DNA of 64,000 nt from Muscardinus avellanarius (GCA_963383645.1 OY726571.1:18664599-18728598), one strand, 5' to 3'; shown: positions 45,855 through 57,925, counted from the first letter of the stretch. The notes: generated by a model not told the origin, from the letters alone. A program made the numbers and translations.

Positions 45855-46063
45855 ATCTGGACATGGTGGTGCACACTTGTAATCCCGGTACGTGGAAGGC
45901 TGAGCTGGGAGGATCATGGGTTCACGGCCAGCCTCGGCTACTTAGTGAGGCCCTCTGCAACTTAATGAGACCTGTTTCAAAATAAAGAATAAAAAATAGG
46001 GCTGGGGGTATAGCTTGGAGGTAGAATGCCTCTGGGTTCCATCCCCAGTACCACACCAAAAAA
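45855..46063 (+). mobile_element. B1-dID SINE
   Basis: Full length, A14 tail. Confidence 0.9.
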
Positions 46064-46139
46064 AAAAAAAAATCTTATGTACTTATGATAAACTGAACTC
46101 ACCATTCCTGGCTGACTTGTGTATTAAAATACTGTTATT

Positions 46140-46327
46140 TTGCCAGACGTGGTGGCGCATGCTTGTAATCACCGCATTTGGGAAGCGGAGACAGGAGGAT
46201 CACACAGGTTCGAAGCCAGCCGCACTGGCTTAAGAGACCCTGTTTCCAAATAAAAAAGTATAAAAATAGGTCTGGGAGTGTAGCCCGGAGGTAGATGTTT
46301 CCAGGAATCCCAGTACCACCAAAAACA

Positions 46328-46332
<5 letters not shown>
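46140..46332 (+). mobile_element. B1-dID SINE, short hairpin type
   Basis: GCCAGCCGCACTGGCTTAAG; TA-repeat tail. Confidence 0.9.

Positions 46333-46383
<51 letters not shown>
46333..46383. repeat. (AT)n microsatellite
   Basis: Tail of the SINE at 46140. Confidence 0.95.
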
Positions 46384-46387
<4 letters not shown>

Positions 46388-46402
46388 TTTATAAACCTTC
46401 TT

Positions 46403-46612
46403 TGCCAGGCATAGTGGCGCATGCTTGTAATCCCAGCATTTAGGAGGTTGAGACAGGAGGATCATGGTTCGAGGCTAGCCTCGTCTACTTCATGGGGTCC
46501 TTTGCAACTCAGTGAGACCCTGTTTCAAAATAAAGAATAAAAAATAGGGCTGGGGGTGTAGCTCAGAGGTAGAATGCCCTTGGGCTCCATCCCTAGTATC
46601 ACACACACAAAA
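46403..46612 (+). mobile_element. B1-dID SINE
   Basis: Part of the duplicated unit. Confidence 0.9.
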
Positions 46613-46616
46613 AAAA

Positions 46617-46840
46617 TCTTATGTACTTATGATGAACTGAACTCACCATTCCTGGCTGACTTGTGTATAAAAATACTGTTATTTATAAACGTTCTTTGCC
46701 AGGCATAGTGGCGCATGCTTGTAATCCCCGCATTTAAGAGGTTGAGACAAGAGGATCCTAGTTTGAGCCTAGCCTCGGCTATTTAGTGGGGCCCTTTGCA
46801 ACTCAGAGACCCTGTTTCAAAATAAAGAATTAAAAAATAG
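46617..46840 (+). repeat. Direct duplication, copy 2
   Basis: About 75 bp of unique sequence plus TATAAACGTTCTTTGCC and the following SINE repeat the arrangement at 46064-46610. Confidence 0.8.
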
Positions 46841-47042
46841 GGCTGACATAGGGCATGGTGGCACACGCTTGTAATCCCCACGCTCGGGAGGCAGAGACAG
46901 GAGGATCGCGCAGGTTCGAAGCCAGCCTCTCTGGCTTAAGAGACCCTGTTTCCAAATAAAATATAAAATAGGTCTGAGAGTGTAGCCCGGAGGTAGAAGG
47001 GCTTCCAGGAACCCCAGTACCACCAAAAAAAAAAAAAAAAAA
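46698..47042 (+). mobile_element. B1-dID split by hairpin-type B1-dID
   Basis: Host 46698-46845 resumes only as ATAGGACTGAG after 47040. Insert 46846-47040 carries CCAGCCTCTCTGGCTTAAG. Confidence 0.8.
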
Positions 47043-47162
47043 TAGGACTGAGCTGAAAATGTATTCAAATCTCAGCCAAATAAAACATAACTAAAATGAG
47101 TATTTGTGCTCGGCAGGAGAAATTACATAATGTACGCCACAGTCAAATAGAGATGGGTTTGG

Positions 47163-47255
47163 GGGTGGCGGGATAGTTCAGTGAGGAAGTGCTTACCTAG
47201 CATACACAAGGCCCTGAGTTCGATCCTCAGCATCACAGGGAAATAAATCAATATA
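47163..47255 (+). mobile_element. ID element
   Basis: TTACCTAGCATACACAAGGC and TGAGTTCGATCCTCAGCA; near-canonical. Confidence 0.85.
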
Positions 47256-47834
47256 TTGATGACAGATAGTTTGTGTATTTCCATTTTTAACATTATCCAG
47301 ACCTGTGCTTCCTTTTGCCCTTGAACTATAAAGAATTGCTTCCATCCACTTCATTGTCTTTGAGTTTTTAAAGTTAGCGCTATGAAGCTGCAGTATTTGT
47401 TCAAAAAGTTCGGTCTGGTAGTCCCTTGGCCGCTTTAGAGAAGGCCTCTCCTGACACAGTTGCTGAGTCCCACTATGTCGCTGATCCGCTTTTTGGTGGC
47501 AGCTATTTCCTGCTGGGATTATAGTGTTGTCCACCGGGACACCAGGCCCCGTCTTTGAAAGCTCTCTGCTCTAATGGCCAATAGGAAGTGATAAAATGGA
47601 AGTGGCCCGTCAGGGCATCATCAGGATATTCTGGGTACGTAATGATCCTTCATCAAAGGTGTGGCCAGCCTCCTGACAAACAGTAGCCGCCGACACCCCT
47701 GTGCTGGACACTCCCTTCTGGGATGGCTGTGAGCACTGCCAGGTGACCTTCAGGACCTCACCCAAGAGGAAGAGTGGTCCAGAGGGAGAAATGAAGCCCA
47801 CAGCTGATGGCCCCCAAACCAGATTAGGGCAGTT

Positions 47835-48058
47835 GTTTTTTTGTTTTTTTTTTTTTTTTGGTAATACTGGGGTTGGAACCCAGAGACATTCTACCTCCGA
47901 GCTACACCCACAGCCCTACTTTTCATTCTTTATTGTGAAACAGAGTTGAGTTACAAAGGGCTCACTAAGTAGCTGAGGCTGGCCATGAACCTGCGATGAT
48001 CCTCCGGTCTCAGCCTCCCAAATGCTGGGATTACAAGCATGCACCACCACACCCGGTT
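47835..48058 (-). mobile_element. B1-dID SINE
   Basis: TTAGGGCAG on both sides (47824 and 48058). Confidence 0.9.
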
Positions 48059-48129
48059 TAGGGCAGATTGAAATTATTGGAATACTTTCTTTCAATTTCA
48101 AACTTTTATATATGTAAGAATATAAAATA

Positions 48130-48342
48130 TGCCAGGCATGGTGGCTCACGCTTATAATCCTAGTACTTGGGAGGCCAAGACAAGAGGATTGCAGGTTCAG
48201 GGTCAGCCTCCACTATTCAGTGAGGCCCTCTGCAGCTTAGTGAGACCTCATTTCAAAATAAAGAATAAAAGAGTAGGGCTAGCTCGGTATGGCTCGGAGG
48301 TAGAATCCACCTGGATTCAATCACCAGTTCCACAAAAAAAAA
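48130..48342 (+). mobile_element. B1-dID SINE
   Basis: Full length, divergent ID A-box. Confidence 0.85.
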
Positions 48343-49551
48343 TGTGATACAGAGATGGGTCAGAATCTTAGACCTACTACTTATTCACAGGGTGATTTGA
48401 CTAAATTATTAAATGCTACAAAACTCGCCTTCTTCATTTACAAATAAATAAAGATAAAAATTATTCACATGGAGGAGTTTCACTGAAAATTAAAAGCTTG
48501 CAACATCAAATGCAATGATTGTTTGAAACACTACATAGCCTATTTTAAGAATTTCTCCATCCTAGTGTATCTCGCTGCTCCCGTCTGGATAGTTTGGCGG
48601 GTGTCTGTACGTGTTACCCTGTAGGCTGTTGTTGCCTGTGTGGCTCTCACACCCTCAACCTGGTATAGTTCAAGTGTCTGCTCCCTCGGGGGCTGATCTG
48701 TTTTCTGTTGTCAACTGAATACTTTGGCACTTGTCCTACACGTTGTTTATTCAAGTCCAAACAAATGGAGTTTGTTGAAATAAGTCTCACTTCTATAGTC
48801 ATTTGTAAGCTATTTCTGTTCTGTTGTTAGGATTCGGGGTGGAGTGTTTTGGGTTGGGTTTTGGCTTGGTATGGTTTTAATTTCTGGTTTTATGGAGGTT
48901 TGTGACACTAAGTGTCACCTGGTAGTAAGACACATTTGTTGAGGGCTTGCTACTCGACTTATAGCATACATCATCCAGTCGTTAAAAAGCAGAAAGTAGA
49001 TTTCCTTTGTCATGGAAATATTTGCTAACTAAAATATAAGTGACCCACCAGGGAATTTTCAGGATATTCTAGGTAGGTAATGATTAGTTTTTTTAAAAAA
49101 TCCCCCAGGCACACTTATGAATTTTAGAACTGCGATGAGCACATCTTTAAAGAAACACTGATGAAGATAAGACCGCATTGAACAAACAGCAACTGGTCTA
49201 CCAGAGTCACCAGTCTGACCCAGTCATCTTACAAAGCCTAGAAATGCCTCGTAGTTCCTTCCCAAACAGCTGGTGACCATGCGTGCCCCTGTTGACTGTC
49301 GGGTTCACTGCCCTGACCACAATTTGTTCAATATTCATGAAGCCAAATTCCTGCACATTCCAGTGAACACATAATCTTTCAGTATGATCTGATGTGAAGG
49401 AATCCCTCTAACCTCTTACAGAGACAGGTTTTAGTCCGCTTGACCCATATCACGTTACTTCTCCACTTAACACACTCTCTCACAGACATGAACTGTGATG
49501 TACACTCAGAGCAGAAGTAGACTTTTATATACTGATCAAAATTTGATAGTT
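48343..49551. other. Single-copy block, 1.2 kb
   Basis: T/G-rich at 48590-48910. A 47-base stretch at 49040 resembles 47600. Confidence 0.4.
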
Positions 49552-49758
49552 GAAGTTGGGCACAGTGGTTCATGCCTGCAATCCTCATATTCAGGTAATT
49601 GAGACAGAAGGATTACAGGTTCAAGGCCAGCCTCAGGATATTAGTGAGACCTTCAGCAACTTAGTGAGATCCTGTTTCAAAATAAAAAATAAAAAAGGAA
49701 AGGGGTGTAGCTCAGAGGCAGAACATCCCTGGGTTCAATCCCCAGTACCAAAAATAAA
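49552..49758 (+). mobile_element. B1-dID SINE
   Basis: GTTGAAGTTGG start; older. Confidence 0.85.
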
Positions 49759-50283
49759 GTTGGCAGTAGAGTTCTGAAGGACAGCTATGGCATACCTGTT
49801 ATCCATTGCTATTTATACTATGGCAAGGAATAACAAGAAATAACTAAGGAATCTTACGAAGTGCTTATTTCTGATTAGTGAGATAGTTACCATAATGATT
49901 CAATAAATCTGTTTTTTAAAAAATATCTAGAAAATTGATGACATCAAAAATTACAATTGAATTAGTTTATGTATTCTTGTGGAAAGAGATAGATTTTTAG
50001 GTGTGTTCTGAAGGAACAATACAAATTTATAAAGAGAATGCAGAGAACATGCTTACACAGAGCAGTTATACAGCAAAAAGAAAGTCATGTGCAGTTAACA
50101 GGTCGACTTTGCCAGAGCGAGGAAGCAAGAGTAGAAACTATTCTGAAACTAGAATGGAATCATAAAATCCACTGGAGTTCTACTCCTGTTCCATAAGCAC
50201 TAGGGCTCTGCCACATGGTAGGAGAGGAAATGAAACATACAAAAATACAGAATAATTTTAAGTAGAGCTGATAAGAAAGAAAG

Positions 50284-50615
50284 AGCCAAGCGTGGTGGCG
50301 CACGCTTGTAATCCTGGCGCTTGGGAGGCTGAGACAGGAGGATAACGCAGGTTTGAAGCCAGCCTCAGCTACCTAGTGAGGCTCTCAGCAACTTAGTGAG
50401 ACCCTGTTTCCAAATAAAATACAAAATAGGTCTGGGAGTGTGGCCCAAAGTAGAAAGCCTCTGGGTTCCACCCCCAGTACCACCAAAAAAAAAATTAAAA
50501 AGATAAGAAAGGAAAGAAGGAAGGAAGGAAGAAAGGAAGGAAGGGAGGAAGGAAGGAAGGGCTGGGGATGCCACTCAGAGGTAGAATGCCATCCCCAGGT
50601 GCGCAAAAAAAAAAT
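50284..50615 (+). mobile_element. B1-dID young type plus separated ID half
   Basis: First copy to 50490, GGAA tail, then a lone ID half at 50560-50612. Confidence 0.85.
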
Positions 50616-50641
50616 GGAAATTATAAAATAAATCATAGCAA

Positions 50642-50855
50642 GCCGGGCATGGTGGCACATGCTTGTAATCCCCGCGCTTGGGAGGCTGAGACAGGAGGAT
50701 AACGCAGGTTTGAAGCCAGCCTCAGCTACCTAGTGAGGCTCTCAGCAGCTTAGTGAGACCCTGTTTCCAAATAAAGTATAAAATAGGTCTGGGAGTATAG
50801 AGGTAGAAAAGCCCCTGAGTTCCATCCCCAGTACCACCAAATAAAATAAATAAAG
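50642..50855 (+). mobile_element. B1-dID SINE, young type
   Basis: AAATAAATCATAGCA duplicated at 50627 and 50882. Confidence 0.9.
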
Positions 50856-51003
50856 GATGTGTATTTTTAAAAAATAAATAAAATAAATCATAGCAGATGT
50901 ACACATGAATGGTGGGCAGTTGTTGAAAGAATGCTAAATGAACTACTACAAAAAATTTCCAAGAGGCAGTAAGAAAAGGAGTGTGCTGCTGAGTTGTATT
51001 ACA

Positions 51004-51008
<5 letters not shown>

Positions 51009-51055
<47 letters not shown>

Positions 51056-51072
51056 TATTTATTTATTTATTT
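51009..51072. repeat. (TA)n then (TTTA)n
   Basis: TA to 51050, then TTTA units. Confidence 0.95.
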
Positions 51073-51328
51073 GTGTATATGTGTGTATATATATACACAC
51101 ACACAGAGCTGTGAATATAGATTAACTAATGTATCCATTGTGTCTAGACCAACAAAAAATGTGCAATAACTGCCGAGAGTGGGCAGCTCTAGAGAGAGGA
51201 ATTAGGAGAAGAGGCTTTATACCCTTGTGAACCCATTGACTATAAACTATTATACCAGCAACAAGTTATAAATTCCTGACAGAGTTAAGTAATAATACAT
51301 ATATGCAGCTGTGTCAGGCTTACAAAGT

Positions 51329-51518
51329 GATATAGGGAAATCAATGTTATATTTAAAAAGAAGGATTATTAACCCCCTTAATAATGGGTTGCTAGCCAGG
51401 CATGGTGGTGCACGCTTGTAATCCCAGTACTTGGGAGACTGAGACAGAAGGATCGCAGTTTCGTGGCCAGCCTCAGCTACTTAGTGAGGCCCTCTGCAAC
51501 TTAGTGAGACTCTGTTTC
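51329..51518 (+). repeat. 190-bp perfect duplication, partial copy
   Basis: Identical to 54691-54880: 66 bases of flank plus the first 124 bases of a B1-dID. It stops mid-SINE at TCTGTTTC with no ID half or tail. Confidence 0.95.
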
Positions 51519-51889
51519 CGTACTTCTCCTTGGGTTCTTACCATCCTGGGACATTTGGGGAAGAAGGAAGAAGATCTGACGTGGCCCTCCTTATCTAAGA
51601 AACAGAGTTATTGTGCTTCCTGAAGGAACCCAGCCAGTGAGCGGCAGAACCGCGCGTCCTATCACGAGCAATGTCCTTCACGCTGCGGAAACAGCAGAAT
51701 TAAGCAACTCCCACGCAGAAGGCTCGGAGCTTCCTAGGAACGCTCCAAACATCCATTACATTTCCTCTCTGGCTTTTCCTGGTCCTCAGTGTCCTTTCAC
51801 TGTGACTTACGACAAACAGACCCACACTGATGTAGTTTCTCTTTTCTGAGTAGACAAAACATTTATTTATTCATTTTCTTTTTTCTTTT
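51519..51889 (+). other. Single-copy block after the partial duplication
   Basis: Open for 78 codons (51613-51849), several CpGs, no homology recognised. Confidence 0.3.
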
Positions 51890-52080
51890 CTTTTTTTTTT
51901 TTTTTTTTTTTGGTGCTGGGGATTGAACCCAGGGGCATTTTACCTCCAAACCACACTCCCTCCTGATCTTATTTTGTTTTTATTTGGAAACAGGTTCTTG
52001 TTAGTTTACTGAGAGCCCCAAGAGTTGCTCGGGCTGATCTTGAATCTGAGATTCTCCTGTCTCAGCCTCCCGAGTACTGT
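51890..52080 (-). mobile_element. B1-dID SINE, B1 end lost
   Basis: Stops at CCTCCCGAGTACTG without the terminal 40 bases. Confidence 0.85.
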
Positions 52081-52089
52081 ACTCATTAA

Positions 52090-52655
52090 ATTTCATTGAG
52101 CACCTGCTATACTCTAGACATCGACGGCAGTACTAAGCATGCCGTTCAGGCGTGTATTTAACAAGTATTTACTGACAGTTTAGCATGCACTCACTGTGGC
52201 AGATATGGACTATATTTTGTTGAACAGATTTTCCCTCATAAAGGTCACAAACATCATGGACATTGGATACTAACCACATAATTATTTTATGACAGCTATG
52301 ATAAGTGTCAGGAAGAGAAACAAAGTCCAAGAGATCTAAAGTAACAGGGAATCGGCCCCATGTGAGAGATCAAGAAAAACGTCTCTGAACAAATGACGTG
52401 TAAGCCGAGCACCACTGACAGGGCCCAGGAGAAGCAAGGAGAGAGGGGGACAGGAGCCAGCATCCCTCCGCAGGAGGCCACAGGGCACGGCCATTCCACA
52501 GAAGGGCGCAGGGACTGAAGGATGACAGGTATGGTTTGATCAGGTCGTGAAGAATGGCAGGCAAAGGAGGCCAGAGGCCACGTGAGCCGCTCAGATTTCA
52601 TCTCATCAGCAAAGAAACCACAGTTGAAGATTTTAAGTTCAGAAGGGACATGATT
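52090..52655 (+). mobile_element. Ancient interspersed repeat of the same type as 19205-20190
   Basis: ATTTCATTGAGCACCTGCTA near the start and ATTTTAAGTTCAGAAGGGAC near the end fit that order. The 97-codon minus ORF across it is incidental. Confidence 0.5.
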
Positions 52656-52659
52656 TTAT

Positions 52660-53065
52660 TTATTTAGTTAATAAGTTACTTATGATACTGGGGATTAAAA
52701 CCAAAGGCATTTTACCCCCAACCTACAAAATGTTTTTTATTTTGAAACAGAGTCTCACTAAATTGCTGAGAGTCTTGGAAGTTACCAAGGCTGGCTTCAA
52801 ACCTGTGAGCCTCTTGTTTCAGCTTCCCAATACTGGGATTTCAGGCATGTACCATCATATCTATCTGGAGACATGATTCTCTTCCATTTTTTTGGCGGGG
52901 GGCGGGGTACTGGAGGCTGAACCCAGGGGCATTCTGCATTCAAGCTACACCCCCAGCCCTATTTTAGGGTCTCACTAAGTTGCTGAAGCTGGCCTTGAAC
53001 CTATGATCCTGCTGTCTCAGCCTACCAAGTATTGGGATTATAGGCGTGTATCAGCACACCTGATT
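52660..53065 (-). mobile_element. Two minus-strand B1-dID SINEs
   Basis: 52675-52862 (old, ACATGATT duplicated) and 52890-53062. Both lack parts of the linker. Confidence 0.85.
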
Positions 53066-53073
53066 GAGACATG

Positions 53074-53076
<3 letters not shown>

Positions 53077-53123
<47 letters not shown>
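53077..53123. repeat. (TA)n microsatellite
   Basis: Perfect run between two minus SINEs. Confidence 0.95.
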
Positions 53124-53126
<3 letters not shown>

Positions 53127-53139
53127 TGTGCGTGTGTGT

Positions 53140-53575
53140 AAATGTAACTAGGAATTGAATCCAGGGGCATTCTACCTCTGTGTTATACTCCTAACCCCTT
53201 TTTTAGTTGTCATTATTGATGCTGGTTTTTTTTTTTTTTTTTTTTTGGTGGTACTGGGGTTCCTGGAAGCCCTTCTACCTCCGAGCTACACTCCCAGACC
53301 TATTTTTACATTTTTATTTGGAAACAGGGTCTCCTAAGCCAGCGCGCGCGGCTGGCTTCGAACCTGTGCGATCCTCCTGTTTCTGCTTCCCAAGCGCGGG
53401 GATTACAAGCGTGCGCCACCACGCCTGGCCTTGATGCTGTTTTGAAACAAGGGTCTTGCTAGATTGCTAAGAGTATTGCTAAGTTGCTGAGACTTACCTC
53501 CAATTTAGATCCTCTGGTCTTAGCCTCCCAAGTATTGAGATTACATGTGTGTGCCACCACACCCTGCCAAGTATC
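53140..53575 (-). mobile_element. B1-dID split by hairpin-type B1-dID
   Basis: Host ID half 53143-53215 and B1 half 53435-53570. Insert 53222-53429 with the extended GCGCGCGCGGCTGGCTTC hairpin. TTGATGCTG is duplicated (53216 and 53430). Confidence 0.9.
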
Positions 53576-53661
53576 CCTGAATAAAGATAAACATAGGCTC
53601 ACAATCCACCACTGTTTTCTATAACAATAAACTTTTTTTTTAAATAAAAAGTAATTTTCCA

Positions 53662-53884
53662 AGCCGGCCGTGGTGGCGCATGCTTGTAATCCCCGCACTT
53701 GGGAGGCTGAGACAAGAGGATTGCACAGGTTTGAAGCCAGCCTCAGCTACTTAGTGAGGCTCTCAGCAACTAAATGAGACCCTGTTTCCAAGTAAAATAT
53801 AAAAAATAGAGCTGGGAGTATAGCCCGGAGATAGAAAGCCTCTGGGTGCCAATCCCAGTACCACCAAAAAAAAAAAAAAAAAAG
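53662..53884 (+). mobile_element. B1-dID SINE, young type
   Basis: AAAGTAA repeats on each side. Confidence 0.9.
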
Positions 53885-54690
53885 AGTAACTTCCCATCCT
53901 GGGAACAAATGTGAAATAATACTGAATATTGACAATAGAAGGTACAAAATAAAGTCCAAGCATCAGCTGCTTTATTTTCAGGTGAGGGCCTCTTTTAGTT
54001 TAGTTGTATTTATAATTAGCTAGGTTTGACTGAGTATAAATAATCTTTTGGTACCAGAGAAATTCAGCACGAGGGTAAGTATAACTAAAACAGTAAGATC
54101 TTCAAGAATGCAGATGAGGGCTGTGTTCATTTCCAATTCCCCAGTCATTAGAAGTGGGTTTACATTTTGGTCACCCCAGGCTATTTCTGCAGTGTGTGGG
54201 TGAACTCCTGGGCATGACGAGCTAATACTTCATAGCATAGTTCTGCAGATGCCAAAGGCCACAGGCACCAGGGGTTCCATTTAAATTGTTAGGGGTAAAA
54301 TGCCAAAATGTCTGGGTCCCAAATTGGAAGCCTCTGTGTTCACATCATAAAAGTGAGGAAAATCCTTATTAGCAAAACACTAAATTGCGATTGGTGGCCG
54401 ATTTGTAGACTCTGTTATTATACAGACATTTAAGACGAGTATTTGCAATTTTTCTGTTTTCATTGGATATGATAAACTTTCTGCCTTTATTAACAAAATT
54501 GTCCACAGCTAAGTATATACAGGCCGTAAATGGGACTAGGATTATTTTATCTAGTTCATTCAACTGAAAGCAATGAATTTAACTGGAATGAAATGACTAT
54601 GGTTGGTTATTTGTGAGAGAAAATTTTAAGTTTGTTCTAGAAACCAAAACATCCTCTCCTCATTAACATTCCTGGTACACCTATTTTAAG
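53885..54690. other. Single-copy sequence
   Basis: Nothing recognised. Confidence 0.4.
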
Positions 54691-54880
54691 GATATAGGGA
54701 AATCAATGTTATATTTAAAAAGAAGGATTATTAACCCCCTTAATAATGGGTTGCTAGCCAGGCATGGTGGTGCACGCTTGTAATCCCAGTACTTGGGAGA
54801 CTGAGACAGAAGGATCGCAGTTTCGTGGCCAGCCTCAGCTACTTAGTGAGGCCCTCTGCAACTTAGTGAGACTCTGTTTC
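54691..54880 (+). repeat. 190-bp perfect duplication, source-like copy
   Basis: Here the SINE continues normally to its ID half and an A/AAT tail (to about 55020), so this looks like the original. Confidence 0.95.
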
Positions 54881-54978
54881 AAAAATAAGTAATAAAAAGT
54901 AGGAGTGGGGGTGTAGCTCCGTGGTAGAATGCCCCTGGGCCCTGGGTTCAAACCCTAGTACTACAAATAATGATTATG
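54756..54978 (+). mobile_element. B1-dID SINE
   Basis: Complete copy; its first 124 bases recur at 51395. Confidence 0.95.
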
Positions 54979-55058
54979 ATAATAATAATAATAATAATAA
55001 TAATAATAGTAATAATAATAATATGAAAGAAGAAAGAGGAGGAGGAGGAGGAGGAGAA
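54979..55058. repeat. (AAT)n then (GGA)n
   Basis: Tail of the SINE at 54756. Confidence 0.9.
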
Positions 55059-55472
55059 AGGATGTTGCTAGAGATAAGGGTATAGCAAATTTTGAGAGAT
55101 GACAAAATATTGGTTTTTCCATAAAATTTCTAGGGAGTAACTATGGCAGCTAGTGGGTAAATAGAAATGTTTATCAACACTTTAGTCCAGGAAAAATAAT
55201 ATTACACCATTCTGCTTTGTGAATTTAATTTCTCACCAATCACTATGTTAGACATTGAGAACACCAAAGCTTTGTTCCTTTTCCCAATAAATTTAAGAAA
55301 TGCACCAACTCTTAACAATAATCCCTCAATTATATTTCAATTTTAAGGATAGGGTTATTTTCTTTACTTAGTCTGGAGTGTAGGTGGGGATCTGGGGCAA
55401 GTGTGTCCTGGAAAACTTTGTAGAACAATGAATCTCAACACTAGAAAACTGGGTTTTCTTGAAATTGAAGCC

Positions 55473-55700
55473 ATAATCTGGACATGGTGGCACATACCTG
55501 TAATCTCAGCACCTGGGAGACCAAAACAGGAGGATCACAGGTTCAAGGCCAGCCTCAGCAATTTAGCAAGGCCCTCAGCAACTTAACAAGATCCAATCCC
55601 ACCCCCCCCCCTCCAAAAGGAGGTCTAGGCATATAGCTCAAAGGTAGAATGCCTCTGGGTTCAATCTCCAACGCAAAAAAAAAAAAAAATAAATAAAAAT
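55473..55700 (+). mobile_element. B1-dID SINE
   Basis: Linker replaced by a C10 run. Confidence 0.85.
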
Positions 55701-55936
55701 AAAAAATCAGAAGCTGTAACAGGATCGGCAATTCTGCAAGGAGAAAGAACAGTAGGAAGATCTGCATAGACTTTAGTAACTTTATACTACTTACTACACA
55801 TTTATCCAGTAGTATCTCTGAAGTCTCAGAAAATTTACATTATATGCCAAAATTCTAGAAATTAGTCATAAAGGACAATGAATACTGCTACACAAGTATT
55901 AAAATAACTAAAATTTAAATATACATATGCTAGATT

Positions 55937-55937
<1 letters not shown>

Positions 55938-56004
<67 letters not shown>
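55938..56004. repeat. (TC)n then (AC)n
   Basis: Compound dinucleotide run. Confidence 0.95.
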
Positions 56005-56008
<4 letters not shown>

Positions 56009-56049
56009 TCCTAAAGATGCAGTGCAACGAAAATTCTCATATGCAGCTG

Positions 56050-56135
56050 GGAGTCCTGGGGATTGAGCTCAGTAGCAGAGCACTTGCCTGGCATGCACAA
56101 GGCCCTGGATTCAATCCTCAGCCCTGGGAGGAAAA
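56050..56135 (+). mobile_element. ID element
   Basis: GCTCAGTAGCAGAGCACTTG plus GGATTCAATCCTCAG. CATATGYAGCTGGGAGT flanks it on both sides. Confidence 0.85.
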
Positions 56136-56169
56136 AAGTCATATGTAGCTGGGAGTGCAAAATTGTAGA

Positions 56170-56405
56170 GAGCCGGGTGTGGTGGCACAAGCTGGTAATC
56201 CCAGTACTTGGGAGGCTGAGACAGGAGGATCCAGGTTTGTAACCAGCCTCAGCTACTTAGTGAGGCCCTCCGCAGCTTAGTGAGACCTTGTTTCAAAATA
56301 ATAAAAAATCGGCTGGGGTGTAGCTCAGAGGTAGAATGCCTCTGGGTTCCATCCCCAGTACTGCAAAAAAAAAAAAAGAAAAAGAAAAAGAAAAGAAAAA
56401 GAAAG
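56170..56405 (+). mobile_element. B1-dID SINE
   Basis: Full length, (AAAAG)n tail. Confidence 0.9.
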
Positions 56406-56431
56406 TGGAGGCGGCTCTCAGAAAAGGAATT

Positions 56432-56616
56432 GAAGCCGAGCGTGGTGGCACGTGCTTGTAATCCCAGCATCTGGAAGGCTGAGACAGGAGGATTGTGGTT
56501 TGCAAATAGCCTCAGCTACTTAGTGAGGCCTTTTGCAACTCAATGAGACCCTGTTTCAAAATAAAGAATAAAAAATTGGGTAGGAGGTGTAACTCTGGGT
56601 TCCATCCCCAGACCAA

Positions 56617-56650
<34 letters not shown>

Positions 56651-56690
56651 AAAGAAAAAGAAAAAGAAAAGAAAAGAAATTGAAATTCCC
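56432..56690 (+). mobile_element. B1-dID SINE
   Basis: ID half shortened; A30 and AAAAG tail; AGGAATTGAA/AGAAATTGAA flank. Confidence 0.9.
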
Positions 56691-56711
56691 TATAAGAGTA
56701 AAATGTAAAGC

Positions 56712-56892
56712 AGGGTGTGGTGGCACATGTTTGTAATTTCAGTACTTAGGAGGCTGAGACAGGAAGATCACAGGTTCAAAGCCAGCCTCGGTTACTTAGT
56801 GAAACCCTGTTTCAAAATAAATAATAAAAAGGGGGCTCAGGGTGTAGCTCCAAGGTAGAATGCCCCTGGGCTCAATCCCCAGTATGGGGGGT
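56712..56892 (+). mobile_element. B1-dID SINE
   Basis: B1 half lacks one 20-base segment. Confidence 0.85.
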
Positions 56893-56894
56893 TG

Positions 56895-57740
56895 GCGGGG
56901 GATAAAATGTATACTTGAGAGCAGTCTTACTCCCAGTACTTATAGTCACACAAACACATGTACACAAATGTCTAGACCATTATTCATAACTGCCCAAACT
57001 AAAACAACCCAAATATCCTTTAGCAGGCTAAGATACACTCATATAAAGGAATACTAACTAATGAGCAATTCTTGATGTATGCAAAGTAGAAAGGAATCTA
57101 ATGAATCCTGCTTAATTTAGTGTTTCTCCACTTCCCTCTTGATGTTTTACGTAGACCAGGCTTTGCAGGGTGGCGCTGTCCTACAGGACTAGGAAGCTTC
57201 TCCCACTAGATCCAAGGGCCATTACCAAGCTCCTCTCAATTGTAACAAACAAAGCATCTCCAGACATTACCAAAGCCAGCCTGTGGGGACCAAGGTTGTT
57301 CTCAGTTAAAAACTTCTGTTGAAGGCTGGGCGTGGTGGCACAGGCTTGTAATCCCTGTGCTTGGGAGGCTGAGACAGGAGGATCACACAGGTTCGAAGCC
57401 AGCCTCAGCTACTTAGTGAGGCTCTCAGCAACTTAGTGAGACCCTGTTTCCAAATAAAGTATAGAATAGGTCTAGGAGTATAGCCCGGAGGTAGAAAGCC
57501 TCTAAGTTCTACCCCCAGTACCACAAAAAAAAAAAAAATAATAATAAATCTCAGTGAAAGCTGACAAAATTCAAAAGATACATTCTGGATGATTCCACTT
57601 ACATGAAATTCTGGAAAAGATAAAACTACAGAATTAGAAAACAAAAGAATGATAGCCAAGTGGGAAGGGTAAGAAGGTTTAGGTACAAAGGAACAGCACA
57701 GGGGCATTTTTAGACCCTGGGTCTCCCTCTGTTCTTACGT
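56895..57740 (+). mobile_element. Old L1 3' fragments around a SINE
   Basis: ACTGCCCAAACTAAAACAAC and GATTCCACTTACATGAAATT are L1 ORF2-end motifs. About 57115-57320 between them is not L1, and a SINE lies at 57325-57525. Confidence 0.65.
57325..57545 (+). mobile_element. B1-dID SINE, young type
   Basis: Full length, A13 tail. Confidence 0.9.
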
Positions 57741-57925
57741 GAATGATGTTTTTGTCTGTGCCTCTGCTGAAACTCAGGGACCTGTCCACCTAATGAGTCA
57801 AGTTTACTCTATAAAGTCAATTTTCAAAGGCACGTGAACTCTATATCTAAAGTAATATAAGATAAATATTGCAGTTTAGACATGTAAACTTACAAAAAAT
57901 ACTAATTCAACATCAAAAGATAAAT

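Larger units (their letters stand above)
46064..46383 (+). repeat. Direct duplication, copy 1 (interrupted)
   Basis: TCTTATGTACTTATGAT and CCTGGCTGACTTGTGTAT recur at 46617. Copy 1 was later split by a SINE (46140-46325) with a TA tail. Confidence 0.8.

Noticed and set aside
45535..45874. 153- and 67-codon minus ORFs
   Set aside because: Run through SINEs and a CA repeat.
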